NCBI GenBank assembly: GCA_016290335.1
Contig: JAEETM010000031.1
Span: forward strand, 1 to 40,555
Source of the DNA: Treponema sp.
Lineage (GTDB): Bacteria > Spirochaetota > Spirochaetia > Treponematales > Treponemataceae
Reading direction: 5' to 3'
Length of the DNA: 40,555 nt
The notes under the pieces were generated by a model that did no database searches, was not told the origin of the DNA, and was given only the letters and a program-made list of their open reading frames with translations. Of the stretch, positions 1 through 7,872 are shown piece after piece (positions within the stretch are counted from its first letter, which is position 1; each line of letters starts with the position of its first letter). The position numbers and the translations under genes were made by a program.

Positions 1-119
1 ATTACAACATAACGCTTTAGTGACGGATGAATTGCTTTATAAACTACACCCATTCCGCCCTTTGCAATTTCACCGACTACCTTATACTTTCCTATTACCT
101 GAGGTATTTCATTGCTCAT
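1..119 (-). CDS. Hanks-type Ser/Thr protein kinase, N-terminal fragment
   Basis: Reading the minus strand from the ATG at 119, the first 39 codons encode the start of a protein kinase fold: an IGKYKVVGEIAKGGMGVVYKA stretch split over beta-1, the glycine-rich loop (AKGGMG) and beta-2, then the approach to the catalytic Lys, which lies beyond the window edge. The gene is cut by the window boundary, so substrate, membrane anchoring and sensor domains cannot be seen. Its start overlaps the end of the upstream metallophosphatase gene by 11 nt, implying translational coupling. With the phosphatase and the FHA gene it forms a kinase, phosphatase and phospho-threonine reader set. Seen: glycine loop and overlap. 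Inferred: that the three proteins share a pathway. Confidence 0.8.
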   Translation of the reverse strand, partial: MSNEIPQVIGKYKVVGEIAKGGMGVVYKAIHPSLKRYVV

Positions 120-1146
120 GCCTTACTCCTACAATGTCAGTATCAGGATTAAAAATCTTTTTATTGGAAACAAGAGCTATATTTTCGCATCTTGGATTAT
201 GAATCTGGATGAATCTGCCGTTCTGCCTTAAAGCATATTTTGAATACACAGGCCGGTGACCGGCAAAATAAAAGCTTCGTCCTGCATTTTTTGAGTCCAG
301 CAGATTGTTTATGATTTTTTCTGCGGTATTTTCTTTAACCTGGTCATTTTTTGTCCAGATTAAGCCGCTTACAACATTTTCATCATATCTTGCATCTATA
401 AGCTGCTGCCTTGTATAAGCAGCATTTGGTTCTGCGTGCGAAATAACATAGTTACTGCCGCAGGCCACAAGAGGGAGTGCCTTTTCCCAGCAGGAAATAA
501 GGTAAAGGACATCATCGCCGTAATATTCCGAAATGAAGATTTTTACCATTTCACCTTCATCGGCATATTTACAGAAGGCATAGTCACCGCCGGCTGTTTC
601 GTTCAGAATGTTTTCGTGGTTTCCCTTTAAGAAATGAAAGTTTTCGCGGTGAATGCACTTTAAGGTCATTACGGCACAGAGTGTTGAAAGGCAGGCTTTC
701 ATTTCTGCTTTCATAAACGAACCGCGGTGATTTCCACATTCAAACTCATTTTCTATGCATGCCCAGCGGTCTGAAGTTAACTCAGAGTGAATGGCATCTC
801 CTACACAGATTACGTTTATAAGCTTTTCTTCAAGTGCCTGTTCAACCGTTATTGTTTCAAAAACAAAATCATCTGTACCGCAGAAGGAATACGGCAGTTT
901 ATAATTCAAAATATCTTTAATAAAATCAGGCCGTGCGTGAAGGTCCGGAATTATAAGGGCTGGTAAATCACTAAGCTCCAGAAGACTGCCCGGTTTTCCG
1001 TTTGTGTCAGCAGGTCTGTATTGTGTAAGTTCATTTTCAAGAATGGAAGAAGCATTTTCAGATAAGGTAGAAATGTATTCGTGCGACGGCAGCTCCGTCA
1101 TGGAGAGACACTTCTGCAATTCGGGTTGAAGCTTGTATCTATTCAT
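109..1146 (-). CDS. Calcineurin-like metallophosphoesterase (putative Ser/Thr phosphatase)
   Basis: A 345-residue protein with the ordered metal-binding motifs of the metallophosphoesterase superfamily: PDLHAR (66-72), GDAIHSE (116-122), GNHE (175-178), SHAEP (His237) and GHRP (296-299). Family members use a two-metal centre to hydrolyse phosphate esters; the PPP-like motif order suggests protein phosphatase or dinucleotide polyphosphatase activity. The first motif has Pro where Gly is usual, and the second is GDxxH rather than GDxxDRG, so it is a divergent member. No signal peptide is seen, so it is probably cytoplasmic. It lies 14 nt after the FHA gene and overlaps the kinase start by 11 nt, which favours a role in reversing kinase action; that role is inference. 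The ATG at 1146 lacks a good Shine-Dalgarno, consistent with coupling. Confidence 0.8.
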   Translation of the reverse strand: MNRYKLQPELQKCLSMTELPSHEYISTLSENASSILENELTQYRPADTNGKPGSLLELSDLPALIIPDLHARPDFIKDILNYKLPYSFCGTDDFVFETITVEQALEEKLINVICVGDAIHSELTSDRWACIENEFECGNHRGSFMKAEMKACLSTLCAVMTLKCIHRENFHFLKGNHENILNETAGGDYAFCKYADEGEMVKIFISEYYGDDVLYLISCWEKALPLVACGSNYVISHAEPNAAYTRQQLIDARYDENVVSGLIWTKNDQVKENTAEKIINNLLDSKNAGRSFYFAGHRPVYSKYALRQNGRFIQIHNPRCENIALVSNKKIFNPDTDIVGVRHEQ

Positions 1147-1160
1147 TGGCTGATTTTTCG

Positions 1161-1502
1161 TTAAGAAACAACTAAAGTCATGTTTCCGATTGTGATTTTA
1201 TCACCCGGATTAAGCTTTACATATTTTTCTGCAGGGATTTTTACACCGTTTACATAAGTTCCGTTGGTGCTTTTTTCATCCTTTAAGAAATAGGCATCCT
1301 TGATTTTCTGGATAATTGCGTGATGGCGGCTTGCAAGCTTGTTGTCCACAACTACATCATTATCAGATTCGCGTCCAATTGTAATTTTGGCAACAAGCTC
1401 AACCTTTTTTTTGTTGAATACAAGATAGGAAGCGGGCTTCCATTCTCCCATTGATTTTAACTGCTTACCGATAGGTGTTTTTGTTTCGATTGTTTCATTC
1501 AT
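1161..1502 (-). CDS. Small FHA-domain protein
   Basis: A 113-residue protein that is almost only a forkhead-associated domain, a phospho-threonine peptide reader. The signature residues are all present: GRESDNDV (43-50), SRHH (58-61), STNGTYVNG (78-86). A short tail of about 22 residues precedes the domain and carries Thr residues in an ETKTP context (6-10), loosely recalling the regulatory phospho-Thr tail of GarA/OdhI proteins; that similarity is speculative. The start is an ATG at 1502 with AAGGAG upstream, and only one base separates it from the stop of the hydrolase gene. No membrane segment or signal peptide, so cytoplasmic. Likely the adaptor that recognises targets phosphorylated by the neighbouring kinase. 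Confidence 0.9.
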   Translation of the reverse strand: MNETIETKTPIGKQLKSMGEWKPASYLVFNKKKVELVAKITIGRESDNDVVVDNKLASRHHAIIQKIKDAYFLKDEKSTNGTYVNGVKIPAEKYVKLNPGDKITIGNMTLVVS

Positions 1503-1503
1503 A

Positions 1504-2718
1504 CTATTTCTTCTCCTTATCCTTGTATTTATCTAAGAATGTTTCTAATTTTAGCAGCTCATCTTTAAACATTCTTTTTGTTTTAAATACGTTAAGCATA
1601 GGTATATTTTCTCTTCCAACATCAAGCAATAAATGAACAATTTTTAAAACATGCTTTTTTGAATCAGAATCAAGCTTTGCAATTTCTGCAAACATTTTTT
1701 TAGAAGCCTGCAGCTTGTTTTTTTCTATATCGCTGTTTGTTTTTGCACCGCTGGCATATACAACATTGAAGAAAACCTTTGTAAATCTTTTCAGGTCCTC
1801 TTTTGTCATATCGTTCATCCAGTCGTTAAATGCAACATAGAAGAACTTGCTTTCTTCGGTAAAGGAATCGCGGAAAACAAAGCTTGTACCAATTATATTC
1901 CAGGAAAAGGCATCGTGCTGGAAAACATTCTGCCCCGAACTGTCTACAATTTTGTATTCTTCAGGATGATTGAATGTCATTCCAACTACACAGAACTGCG
2001 GATAGAAGGAATGTATTTTGGCTCTCTGTTCACGGTAGGCACGCTTAAAGAAAAACTCTTCGCAAAAGCCGGGACCATCAAAGTTGTAAATATCGCAAAT
2101 CTTCTTGCGCATAAACATATTGCAGCTTATAGAAGCATATACGGCTACGTTTCCACCCTTTGAATGGCCTGCAACAATAATTTTACCGCCAAAATGCTTG
2201 TCTATCTGATTAAGGTATTCTATTCCCGAAAGCTGGGATGGAATATTGTCCAGAAAGGTGATGTTAAAGTCTTCCTGCCAGCCAATCAGTGTATCATCAG
2301 TTCCGCGGAAAACTGCAACAGCAGTCTTGTGGTCTATTATAAATACCATTGCAGCAAACTGCTCTACTCTTTCTTCGTCAAGAATTGTCTGATAACCGCA
2401 GATTGTTACTTCGCTGAAACGCTTTGATTTTACGCATTCCTTGAACAAATCTATTGTTTTTGGATTGATTACCGCACCCATATCGCAGCGGGCAATATAA
2501 TTGCTATCGTCCGTAAAATCTTCGTAGAGGGCGGCGAGCGTTTTTCCACCATTAAAGGATGGTTCAACAAGCCCATCCAGATGAATATAAGACATCTGGC
2601 ATAGGATTAAAGCATCTACAGCACAAAAAGGAGATTCGTCAAAAGACAAATCTCCTCTCCATTGTAGATAATCAAGCATATCTGCAAACTTTTCTTTCAT
2701 TTCAAAACCTTCATTCAT
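1504..2718 (-). CDS. Mbeg1-like (DUF2974-type) alpha/beta-hydrolase
   Basis: A 404-residue lipase-like protein. The nucleophile elbow is GHSKGG (Ser186), preceded by a VFRGTDD strand (136-142) typical of this lipase-like family; candidate triad partners are Asp214 in NFDGPG and His268 in QHDAFSW. No signal peptide, so probably cytoplasmic; the natural substrate is unknown. It is the promoter-proximal gene of the FHA, phosphatase and kinase operon. The ATG at 2718 gives the longest frame, but an in-frame ATG at 2700 has a GAAGG Shine-Dalgarno 7 nt upstream and may be the real start, shortening the protein by 6 residues. The last third is charged and helical with no recognised domain. Family call from motifs; role in the operon unknown. 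Confidence 0.75.
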   Translation of the reverse strand: MNEGFEMKEKFADMLDYLQWRGDLSFDESPFCAVDALILCQMSYIHLDGLVEPSFNGGKTLAALYEDFTDDSNYIARCDMGAVINPKTIDLFKECVKSKRFSEVTICGYQTILDEERVEQFAAMVFIIDHKTAVAVFRGTDDTLIGWQEDFNITFLDNIPSQLSGIEYLNQIDKHFGGKIIVAGHSKGGNVAVYASISCNMFMRKKICDIYNFDGPGFCEEFFFKRAYREQRAKIHSFYPQFCVVGMTFNHPEEYKIVDSSGQNVFQHDAFSWNIIGTSFVFRDSFTEESKFFYVAFNDWMNDMTKEDLKRFTKVFFNVVYASGAKTNSDIEKNKLQASKKMFAEIAKLDSDSKKHVLKIVHLLLDVGRENIPMLNVFKTKRMFKDELLKLETFLDKYKDKEKK

Positions 2719-2736
2719 CAGGCCGTTATTCCAGCC

Positions 2737-2777
2737 TTGTGCTATAACAGCTCTCTCAAAAGCATATTATAGCACAA
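2737..2777. repeat. Inverted repeat between chemoreceptor and hydrolase genes
   Basis: TTGTGCTATAA (2737-2747) and TTATAGCACAA (2767-2777) are perfect 11-bp inverted arms with a 19-nt spacer. On the minus strand one arm overlaps the -10 box of the predicted hydrolase operon promoter, so it may be an operator; a U-less terminator for the chemoreceptor is the alternative. Confidence 0.65.
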
Positions 2778-2794
2778 ATGAATTAAACTTTGAA
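2766..2794 (-). promoter_or_regulatory. Predicted sigma-70-type promoter of the hydrolase-FHA-phosphatase-kinase operon
   Basis: On the minus strand TTCAAA (2794-2789), a 17-bp spacer and a perfect TATAAT (2771-2766). The -35 box lies in the last codons of the chemoreceptor gene. It fits the start of the operon at 2718 with a leader of about 40 nt. Confidence 0.5.
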
Positions 2795-4876
2795 TAAGTC
2801 TACGTCGTTTTCAATCTGCCTGATAGAACGTGTTAATGATACAGAAACTTCTCTAAGTCTTTCTGTACTTGAATTTACATAGTCTGTTCCGCTGTGGATT
2901 TCTGATACTGCATTTTCAATGTCTTTCATACTATCCTTAAGCGTTACAACATCCTTCATCATAGATTCGCCACTCTTTGTCATTTCTGAGGCAGAGCTTC
3001 GAACTTCGCTTGTACTGTCGTTCATAGCCTGCAAGGCTTCGAGAATCTGTTTTGAACCTGACTGCTGCTCTTCCATTGCACCCTTAATCTGAGTGATGAG
3101 TTCGGCAGTAACGTTAATTCTTGCAGATACAGCCTGGAATGATTTTTCTGATTCTGAAGAAGCGGCAACAACCTTTGTAATACCGTTCTGGATATTTGTA
3201 AGCTCTTCGCCAATTTTGTTTGACTGTTCGGCAGAGGTTTCGGCAAGCTTTCTGATTTCATCTGCAACTACAGAGAAGCCCTTTCCTGCTTCGCCGGCGT
3301 GTGCAGCTTCGATTGCGGCATTCATGGCAAGGAGGTTTGTCTGTTCTGCAATACTCTGAATTGTTGTGTTTGCATCGTACATTGAGGTTGACTGTTCTGC
3401 AATTTTCTGGATGAGGCTGTTTACAGAAGAGTTCTGTTCAATACCATTCTTTGTATCCTGTTCAAGAACTGTAAACTCACCTACCATTTGAACAACCGAG
3501 CGGTCTACAGAATTGATGTTTCCAATCATTTCTTCTACGGCTGCAGAAGCTTCTACTACAGAAGAAGCCTGGCTCTGAATCATAGAATCAAGAGATTCAA
3601 TGCTCTGAGAAATCTGAGTAATTGCACTTGCAGAGCTGTCTACACTTTCTGCCTGGTTCTTAACCTGATTGTTTACAAGGCCAATATTGTCGGACATCTG
3701 GCTTACAGTTGTTGTAGAAGATTCAATTTCGCGGGAAAGAACTTCGCCAGCTTCGTTGAGGTTCTTCTGAGAACTCTTGATTGTAGACATGATTGAGTGG
3801 AACTTTTCAAGGAATTTGTTTACTGAGGTTACAAGCCGTCCAATTTCATCATTTTTACCAGCCTCAAGACGTCTTGTAAGGTCTGCATCACCGGTAGAAA
3901 GCTCATCGATAATACCTGTAATTTTGGTCATTCGTTTTAGTATAACTTTAAGCACAACATAGAACAGAACAAACATCAGAATACCAATGATTATACCAAT
4001 GAGTAAGATGGTTTTTTCTGCTTCTCTGGATGCAACATGAATCTGTTTAACAGAAACGGTATAACAGATTGTAAACTCAAGATTTTTTACAGGTGCAATG
4101 TAAGCCATTGAATCTACACCGTCAATCTTAAGGTTTACAAATGCCTTTTCGTGTTTTGAAGCAAGCTCATTTATTTCCGGATAAATCTCAAGATATTTTA
4201 AAACTATATCAGGATTTTTGTGTGCAATAATCTGATTTGATTTGTCTGCAAGAAGGAAGTTACCTGTAGCACCAACCTGATATTTAGAAATCTCTTCCTT
4301 AATCTGATTTACACCAAGCATACCTACAAAGTAGCCGAAGCGCTTTCCGTGTTCATCCTTTGCAACTCTTGCAATTGGAAGTACATACTGTCCTGAAGTC
4401 TTGGAAAGAACCATGTTACCAACAAAAGTATCTTTTCCCTGAACCATCATTGCCTGGTGATAATCTCTTTCAACAAGAGCACCCTTTCCACCAACAAGAC
4501 CTGTATCTCGGTAAGAAGTACCTTCCGGTGTACAGAAGAACATATAGTCATAATCAGGATTTCTCAATTCTGTATGCTCATGAAGCCATGCAATTACAGC
4601 TTCTGCATCACCTGTTTTTACAACATCTGCATCGGAATAGATACGCAGGTCATTTATATAGACATTAAGCCATTTTTCAATTTCCTCACTTCTACCGTTT
4701 GCAAGCTCTTCTGCAAGGTCATTGTAGGAAGCAGTAGTTTGTTTTTTGACTACACTGGAGGTGATTAAAAGAAGAATTGCCATAAGAACGATTGTAACGC
4801 AAAGAATAAGCGCGCCCATACGTCTTGCAAGACTAGTTTTCTTTGTTTCATTTTCATTAGCTGTGAAATTGGCCAT
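2783..4876 (-). CDS. Methyl-accepting chemotaxis protein with periplasmic Cache-type sensor
   Basis: A 697-residue transmembrane chemoreceptor. Order: cytoplasmic N-tail, membrane segment (about 19-44), periplasmic sensor of about 235 residues with Cache-like features ([26 protein letters not shown]), a second membrane segment (about 288-312), HAMP with the DADLTRRL motif, then a long coiled-coil signalling domain. The conserved hairpin tip is present ([18 protein letters not shown] followed by [16 protein letters not shown]). No C-terminal CheR-binding pentapeptide; it ends in DLFKV, like the second receptor at 19899-22005. The ATG at 4876 is chosen because GGAG lies 6 nt upstream; a longer frame from a GTG at 4888 would place its start inside that ribosome site. 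Ligand unknown. It would signal through CheW/CheA, not encoded here. Confidence 0.93.
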   Translation of the reverse strand: MANFTANENETKKTSLARRMGALILCVTIVLMAILLLITSSVVKKQTTASYNDLAEELANGRSEEIEKWLNVYINDLRIYSDADVVKTGDAEAVIAWLHEHTELRNPDYDYMFFCTPEGTSYRDTGLVGGKGALVERDYHQAMMVQGKDTFVGNMVLSKTSGQYVLPIARVAKDEHGKRFGYFVGMLGVNQIKEEISKYQVGATGNFLLADKSNQIIAHKNPDIVLKYLEIYPEINELASKHEKAFVNLKIDGVDSMAYIAPVKNLEFTICYTVSVKQIHVASREAEKTILLIGIIIGILMFVLFYVVLKVILKRMTKITGIIDELSTGDADLTRRLEAGKNDEIGRLVTSVNKFLEKFHSIMSTIKSSQKNLNEAGEVLSREIESSTTTVSQMSDNIGLVNNQVKNQAESVDSSASAITQISQSIESLDSMIQSQASSVVEASAAVEEMIGNINSVDRSVVQMVGEFTVLEQDTKNGIEQNSSVNSLIQKIAEQSTSMYDANTTIQSIAEQTNLLAMNAAIEAAHAGEAGKGFSVVADEIRKLAETSAEQSNKIGEELTNIQNGITKVVAASSESEKSFQAVSARINVTAELITQIKGAMEEQQSGSKQILEALQAMNDSTSEVRSSASEMTKSGESMMKDVVTLKDSMKDIENAVSEIHSGTDYVNSSTERLREVSVSLTRSIRQIENDVDLFKV

Positions 4877-4913
4877 ATTTTTCTCCACATTTATAAGTAG
4901 AATCTATACAATA

Positions 4914-4941
4914 ATTATAATCCATTTTGGGCAATTGTCCA
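4914..4941 (-). promoter_or_regulatory. Predicted sigma-70-type promoter of the chemoreceptor gene
   Basis: On the minus strand TGGACA (4941-4936), a 16-bp spacer and TATAAT (4919-4914), followed by a leader of about 30 nt with GGAG before the ATG at 4876. No FliA-type box was seen here, so this receptor looks controlled by the housekeeping sigma factor. Confidence 0.6.
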
Positions 4942-4987
4942 CAAATGTTTTTAAAACAACTTGTTATTGTTGATTATTCACCCAATA

Positions 4988-5012
4988 TATCGCTGGTTTT
5001 TATCGCTGGTTT
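4988..5012. repeat. 12-bp direct repeat upstream of the HD-GYP promoter
   Basis: TATCGCTGGTTT occurs at 4988-4999 and again at 5001-5012, a 13-bp period. The pair ends 9 bp before the -35 box of the HD-GYP gene, the usual place for an activator site. Function inferred from position only. Confidence 0.6.
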
Positions 5013-5021
5013 GTAAAAAAA

Positions 5022-5050
5022 TTGACTTCTAAAAGTTCCTGATTTATACT
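5022..5050 (+). promoter_or_regulatory. Predicted sigma-70-type promoter of the HD-GYP gene
   Basis: TTGACT (5022-5027), a 17-bp spacer and TATACT (5045-5050). The expected transcription start near 5057 leaves a leader of only about 9 nt before the ATG at 5066, with no Shine-Dalgarno, so the mRNA is near-leaderless. Confidence 0.7.
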
Positions 5051-5065
5051 TTATTCTTAAAGACT

Positions 5066-6271
5066 ATGAAAAAAAGTTTAGGTAAATACAAAACACTTCT
5101 TCTTTTTCTTTTTTCCATATTAAGTGCACTTGTGTGTGCTGATATTCTGATTGCCTTTAATATTTACAGGAATAACCAGAAAACAGAGTTTTATTCACAG
5201 ATTTCGCTTAAACGTCCTTTGGATTTAACAAACCGCATTCATTTTTCTGCAAATCCTACAGAAACATGGGAAAATGAAACAGGCGCCTTTATTACAATTA
5301 TGGATTGTTCCCTGCTTAATACAAAGCATTACGATTTTTCTGCCTGGACAATTCAACTTAAGGTGCCGGAAAATACAAAAATCGGTAATGCCTGGAACTG
5401 CAACATCACTCTGGACAACCAGATTCTTTCAATTACGCCAAGAGGTGATGAAAATACTGTAATAAGGCATAACACGGAAAGAACATTCAGCTTTATGCTT
5501 GTTTCCGACAAGGCAATTACGTTTAATACCGCTAAAATATATGGAAAGTTCCGCCAGAGGCTTTTCTACACAAAGTCTTTTGTCATAATCCTTACGCTGA
5601 TCGGGCTGCTCATTCTTGGAATGTTTGCCCTGTCTGTTTTGTATAAGTTTTACAGAGATAGAATGCACCAGGCAATGGAGCAGCTTCGCCATGAAAATAC
5701 AATTATTCAGCAGACGATGAGTACTTTTTCATCCTTTATTGATAATAAGGACCCGTATACAAGAGGACATTCACAGCGTGTAGCAAATTATACAAGGGAA
5801 ATGATTAAGAGGATGGGATACTCTCCAAGTGACCAGCAGTATGCCTACTATGCAGGCTTGATGCACGATATCGGTAAAATCACAATAAAGGATGAAGTTT
5901 TGAACAAAACTACGCGACTTTCTACCGATGAGTGGGAAATGATTCAAAAACATACTACAAACGGAGCTGAGCTTCTTAAAAACTTTACGATTCTGCCGCT
6001 TATAAACGATGCGGTTTTATATCATCACGAAAGATATGACGGTAACGGTTACATTAACAGATTAAAGGGAGAAAACATTCCGCTGATTGCACGAGTTGTG
6101 TGTATTGCCGACTCTTATGATGCAATGGCTACAAACAGATGCTACAGGCTTAAGTTTTCGGAGGAAAGAATTATAAAAGAGCTTGAACGTTGTGCCGGCA
6201 AGCAGTTTGACCCTGATATTGTACCTGTAATGATTTCCATTATTGCTGACGGGACGATTTATAAGCTATAA
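5066..6271 (+). CDS. Membrane HD-GYP phosphodiesterase with CBM2-like outer domain
   Basis: A 401-residue protein: membrane segment (about 10-32), outer domain (33-165), second membrane segment (171-193), short coil, then an HD-GYP domain (about 215-401). HD-GYP proteins cleave cyclic di-GMP. Metal-site motifs are intact: GHSQR, HDIGK (His267-Asp268), HH (320-321) and DGNGY (325-329), but the GYP proline is replaced by Ile330. The outer domain reads like a family 2 carbohydrate-binding module: AWTIQLKVPE (93-102), IGNAWNCNIT (106-115) and a FSFML strand (141-145), with Trp94 and Trp110 where that family keeps tryptophans. If correct, polysaccharide binding outside would control c-di-GMP breakdown inside. 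HD-GYP call strong; CBM2 resemblance is by eye. Divergent from the chemoreceptor gene. Confidence 0.88.
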   Translation: MKKSLGKYKTLLLFLFSILSALVCADILIAFNIYRNNQKTEFYSQISLKRPLDLTNRIHFSANPTETWENETGAFITIMDCSLLNTKHYDFSAWTIQLKVPENTKIGNAWNCNITLDNQILSITPRGDENTVIRHNTERTFSFMLVSDKAITFNTAKIYGKFRQRLFYTKSFVIILTLIGLLILGMFALSVLYKFYRDRMHQAMEQLRHENTIIQQTMSTFSSFIDNKDPYTRGHSQRVANYTREMIKRMGYSPSDQQYAYYAGLMHDIGKITIKDEVLNKTTRLSTDEWEMIQKHTTNGAELLKNFTILPLINDAVLYHHERYDGNGYINRLKGENIPLIARVVCIADSYDAMATNRCYRLKFSEERIIKELERCAGKQFDPDIVPVMISIIADGTIYKL

Positions 6272-6287
6272 AAAATTAAAAAAATAG

Positions 6288-6316
6288 TTGTGCAGTTCAC
6301 ATTGAGTGATTATAAT
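6288..6316 (+). promoter_or_regulatory. Predicted sigma-70-type promoter of the uracil permease gene
   Basis: TTGTGC (6288-6293), a 17-bp spacer and a perfect TATAAT (6311-6316). The leader of about 35 nt holds the Shine-Dalgarno AAGGAG and no visible attenuator, so no PyrR-type control is evident. Confidence 0.65.
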
Positions 6317-6357
6317 TAAACAGTTTTAAACGCTTAAAAAATAAAAGGAGTAAAAAA

Positions 6358-7704
6358 ATGGACCTTATTTACGGAATTAAGGACAAACCAAAGTTTGGAA
6401 AAATCGTACTGTTTGCTTTACAGCAATTGCTCGCCATTATGGCAGCTACAATCGCCGTTCCTGCAATTATAGGACACGGATTGTCAGCTTCAGCTGCATT
6501 GTTCGGTGCGGGAGCAGGAACAATCATCTACCTGCTTTTTACAAAGAGCTCAAGCCCTGTTTTTCTGGGAAGCTCATTCGCCTTCATCGGTTCAATGTTC
6601 AGTGCTTTTTCTGGCGCCGCAACACTCGGTCTGGCAGAAGCAGCCGGCTACTGGGGACTTATAATCGGCGCTTTAATGGCAGGTCTTGTATATGTAATCA
6701 TCGCACTTGTTGTTAAATTCTGCGGTGTTCAGTGGATTGACAAGCTCATGCCACCTGTAATCATTGGTCCTACAGTTGCAATCATCGGACTTTCACTTTC
6801 CGGAAATGCTATCGGTGATCTTATGAAATCAAGTGTTGAAGGCGGAAGCTCTTATGTAGCTTTAATCTGCGGCCTCTTTACTCTTGCAGTTACAATGATT
6901 TCTTCTACTTATGGAAAGAGAATCGGAAAACTTATTCCTTTTATTCTCGGAATCCTTGCAGGATATCTTCTTGCTTCAATTTTTGCGTTAATCGGACAGG
7001 TCAGCGACAATCCTGCTCTTATCGTTATCAACTACTCTGCTCTCCAGAACTGCGGTTTCCTTACTCTTCCTAAGTTCACATTCCTTCTTGGTGGAAAAGA
7101 AGGTCTTTCTGCTGTAAACGGAAAATACATTCTTACACTCTTTTCTGCTTATGTACCAGTTGCTTTCGTAGTATTTGCAGAGCACCTTGCAGACCACAAA
7201 AACCTTTCTGCTATCGTTGGAACAAACCTTCTTGAAGAACCAGGTCTTACACGCACACTCCTTGGTGACGGTATCGGCTCTATGTTCGGTGCATTATTCG
7301 GCGGATGTCCTAACACTACTTATGGTGAATCAATTGGTTGTGTAGCAATTACACGAAATGCTTCTACACTTTCAATCTGGGGCTGTGCTTTCATCTGTAT
7401 TATCTTCTCTATGATTTCTCCAATCGTAAGTTTCCTTGAAACAATTCCATCCTGTGTAATGGGTGGTGTTTGCGTTGCTTTGTACGGATTTATTGCTGTT
7501 TCAGGCTTCAAGATGTTCCAGAAGGTAGATTTGAACAAAAACCGCAACCTTTTCGTTGCCTCAGTTATCTTTATTACTGGTGTAGGCGGCATGGTAGTAA
7601 GCTTTGGTGCTGTAGAAATCAGAACAGTAGCCTGTGCACTTATTCTTGGTATTCTTACAAACTTAATGCTTTCTAAAGAAAAGGATGAAGAAGCTGCTGA
7701 ATAA
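6358..7704 (+). CDS. uraA: Uracil/xanthine permease, NCS2 family (uracil-type)
   Basis: A 448-residue polytopic membrane protein with the glycine- and alanine-rich helices of the NCS2 (UraA/XanQ) nucleobase transporters, which import uracil or xanthine with protons across the inner membrane. Diagnostic motifs: an early QQLLAIMAATIAVP helix (about 22-35), FAEHLADH in the middle (the Glu and His of the substrate site) and GGCPNTTYGESIG (about 312-324), matching the NTTYGE-type core of uracil transporters. Start ATG has AAGGAG 8 nt upstream. It stands alone between its own promoter and a strong terminator. A uracil substrate is favoured over xanthine by the NTTYGE sequence, but this is not certain without comparison. 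Length is normal for the family. Confidence 0.9.
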   Translation: MDLIYGIKDKPKFGKIVLFALQQLLAIMAATIAVPAIIGHGLSASAALFGAGAGTIIYLLFTKSSSPVFLGSSFAFIGSMFSAFSGAATLGLAEAAGYWGLIIGALMAGLVYVIIALVVKFCGVQWIDKLMPPVIIGPTVAIIGLSLSGNAIGDLMKSSVEGGSSYVALICGLFTLAVTMISSTYGKRIGKLIPFILGILAGYLLASIFALIGQVSDNPALIVINYSALQNCGFLTLPKFTFLLGGKEGLSAVNGKYILTLFSAYVPVAFVVFAEHLADHKNLSAIVGTNLLEEPGLTRTLLGDGIGSMFGALFGGCPNTTYGESIGCVAITRNASTLSIWGCAFICIIFSMISPIVSFLETIPSCVMGGVCVALYGFIAVSGFKMFQKVDLNKNRNLFVASVIFITGVGGMVVSFGAVEIRTVACALILGILTNLMLSKEKDEEAAE

Positions 7705-7740
7705 TCAGGCAATTCTATAAAATATAAATAATTACTGATT

Positions 7741-7772
7741 AAAAGACTGTCTTTTGGGGCAGTCTTTTTTTA
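7741..7772 (+). terminator. Rho-independent terminator of the uracil permease gene
   Basis: AAAAGACTGTC pairs with GGCAGTCTTTT around a TTTTGG loop (one T-G wobble), followed by a run of T to about 7771. Clear intrinsic terminator. Confidence 0.9.
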
Positions 7773-7872
7773 TAATTGATTTTTTCCCATACTGAAAATA
7801 TAATAATTTGTTAGTAACTCAAATAAATAAAGTTGGTTTATAATTTTAAGAAACACAGGAGGAATGATAAAT

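Noticed and set aside
4877..4888. GTG start at 4888 for the first chemoreceptor
   Set aside because: The GTG lies inside the ribosome-binding site of the ATG at 4876.
7320..7712. 130-codon open frame on the minus strand opposite the uracil permease
   Set aside because: It is the complement of a strongly conserved transporter gene and covers its terminator-proximal end; composition is not protein-like.
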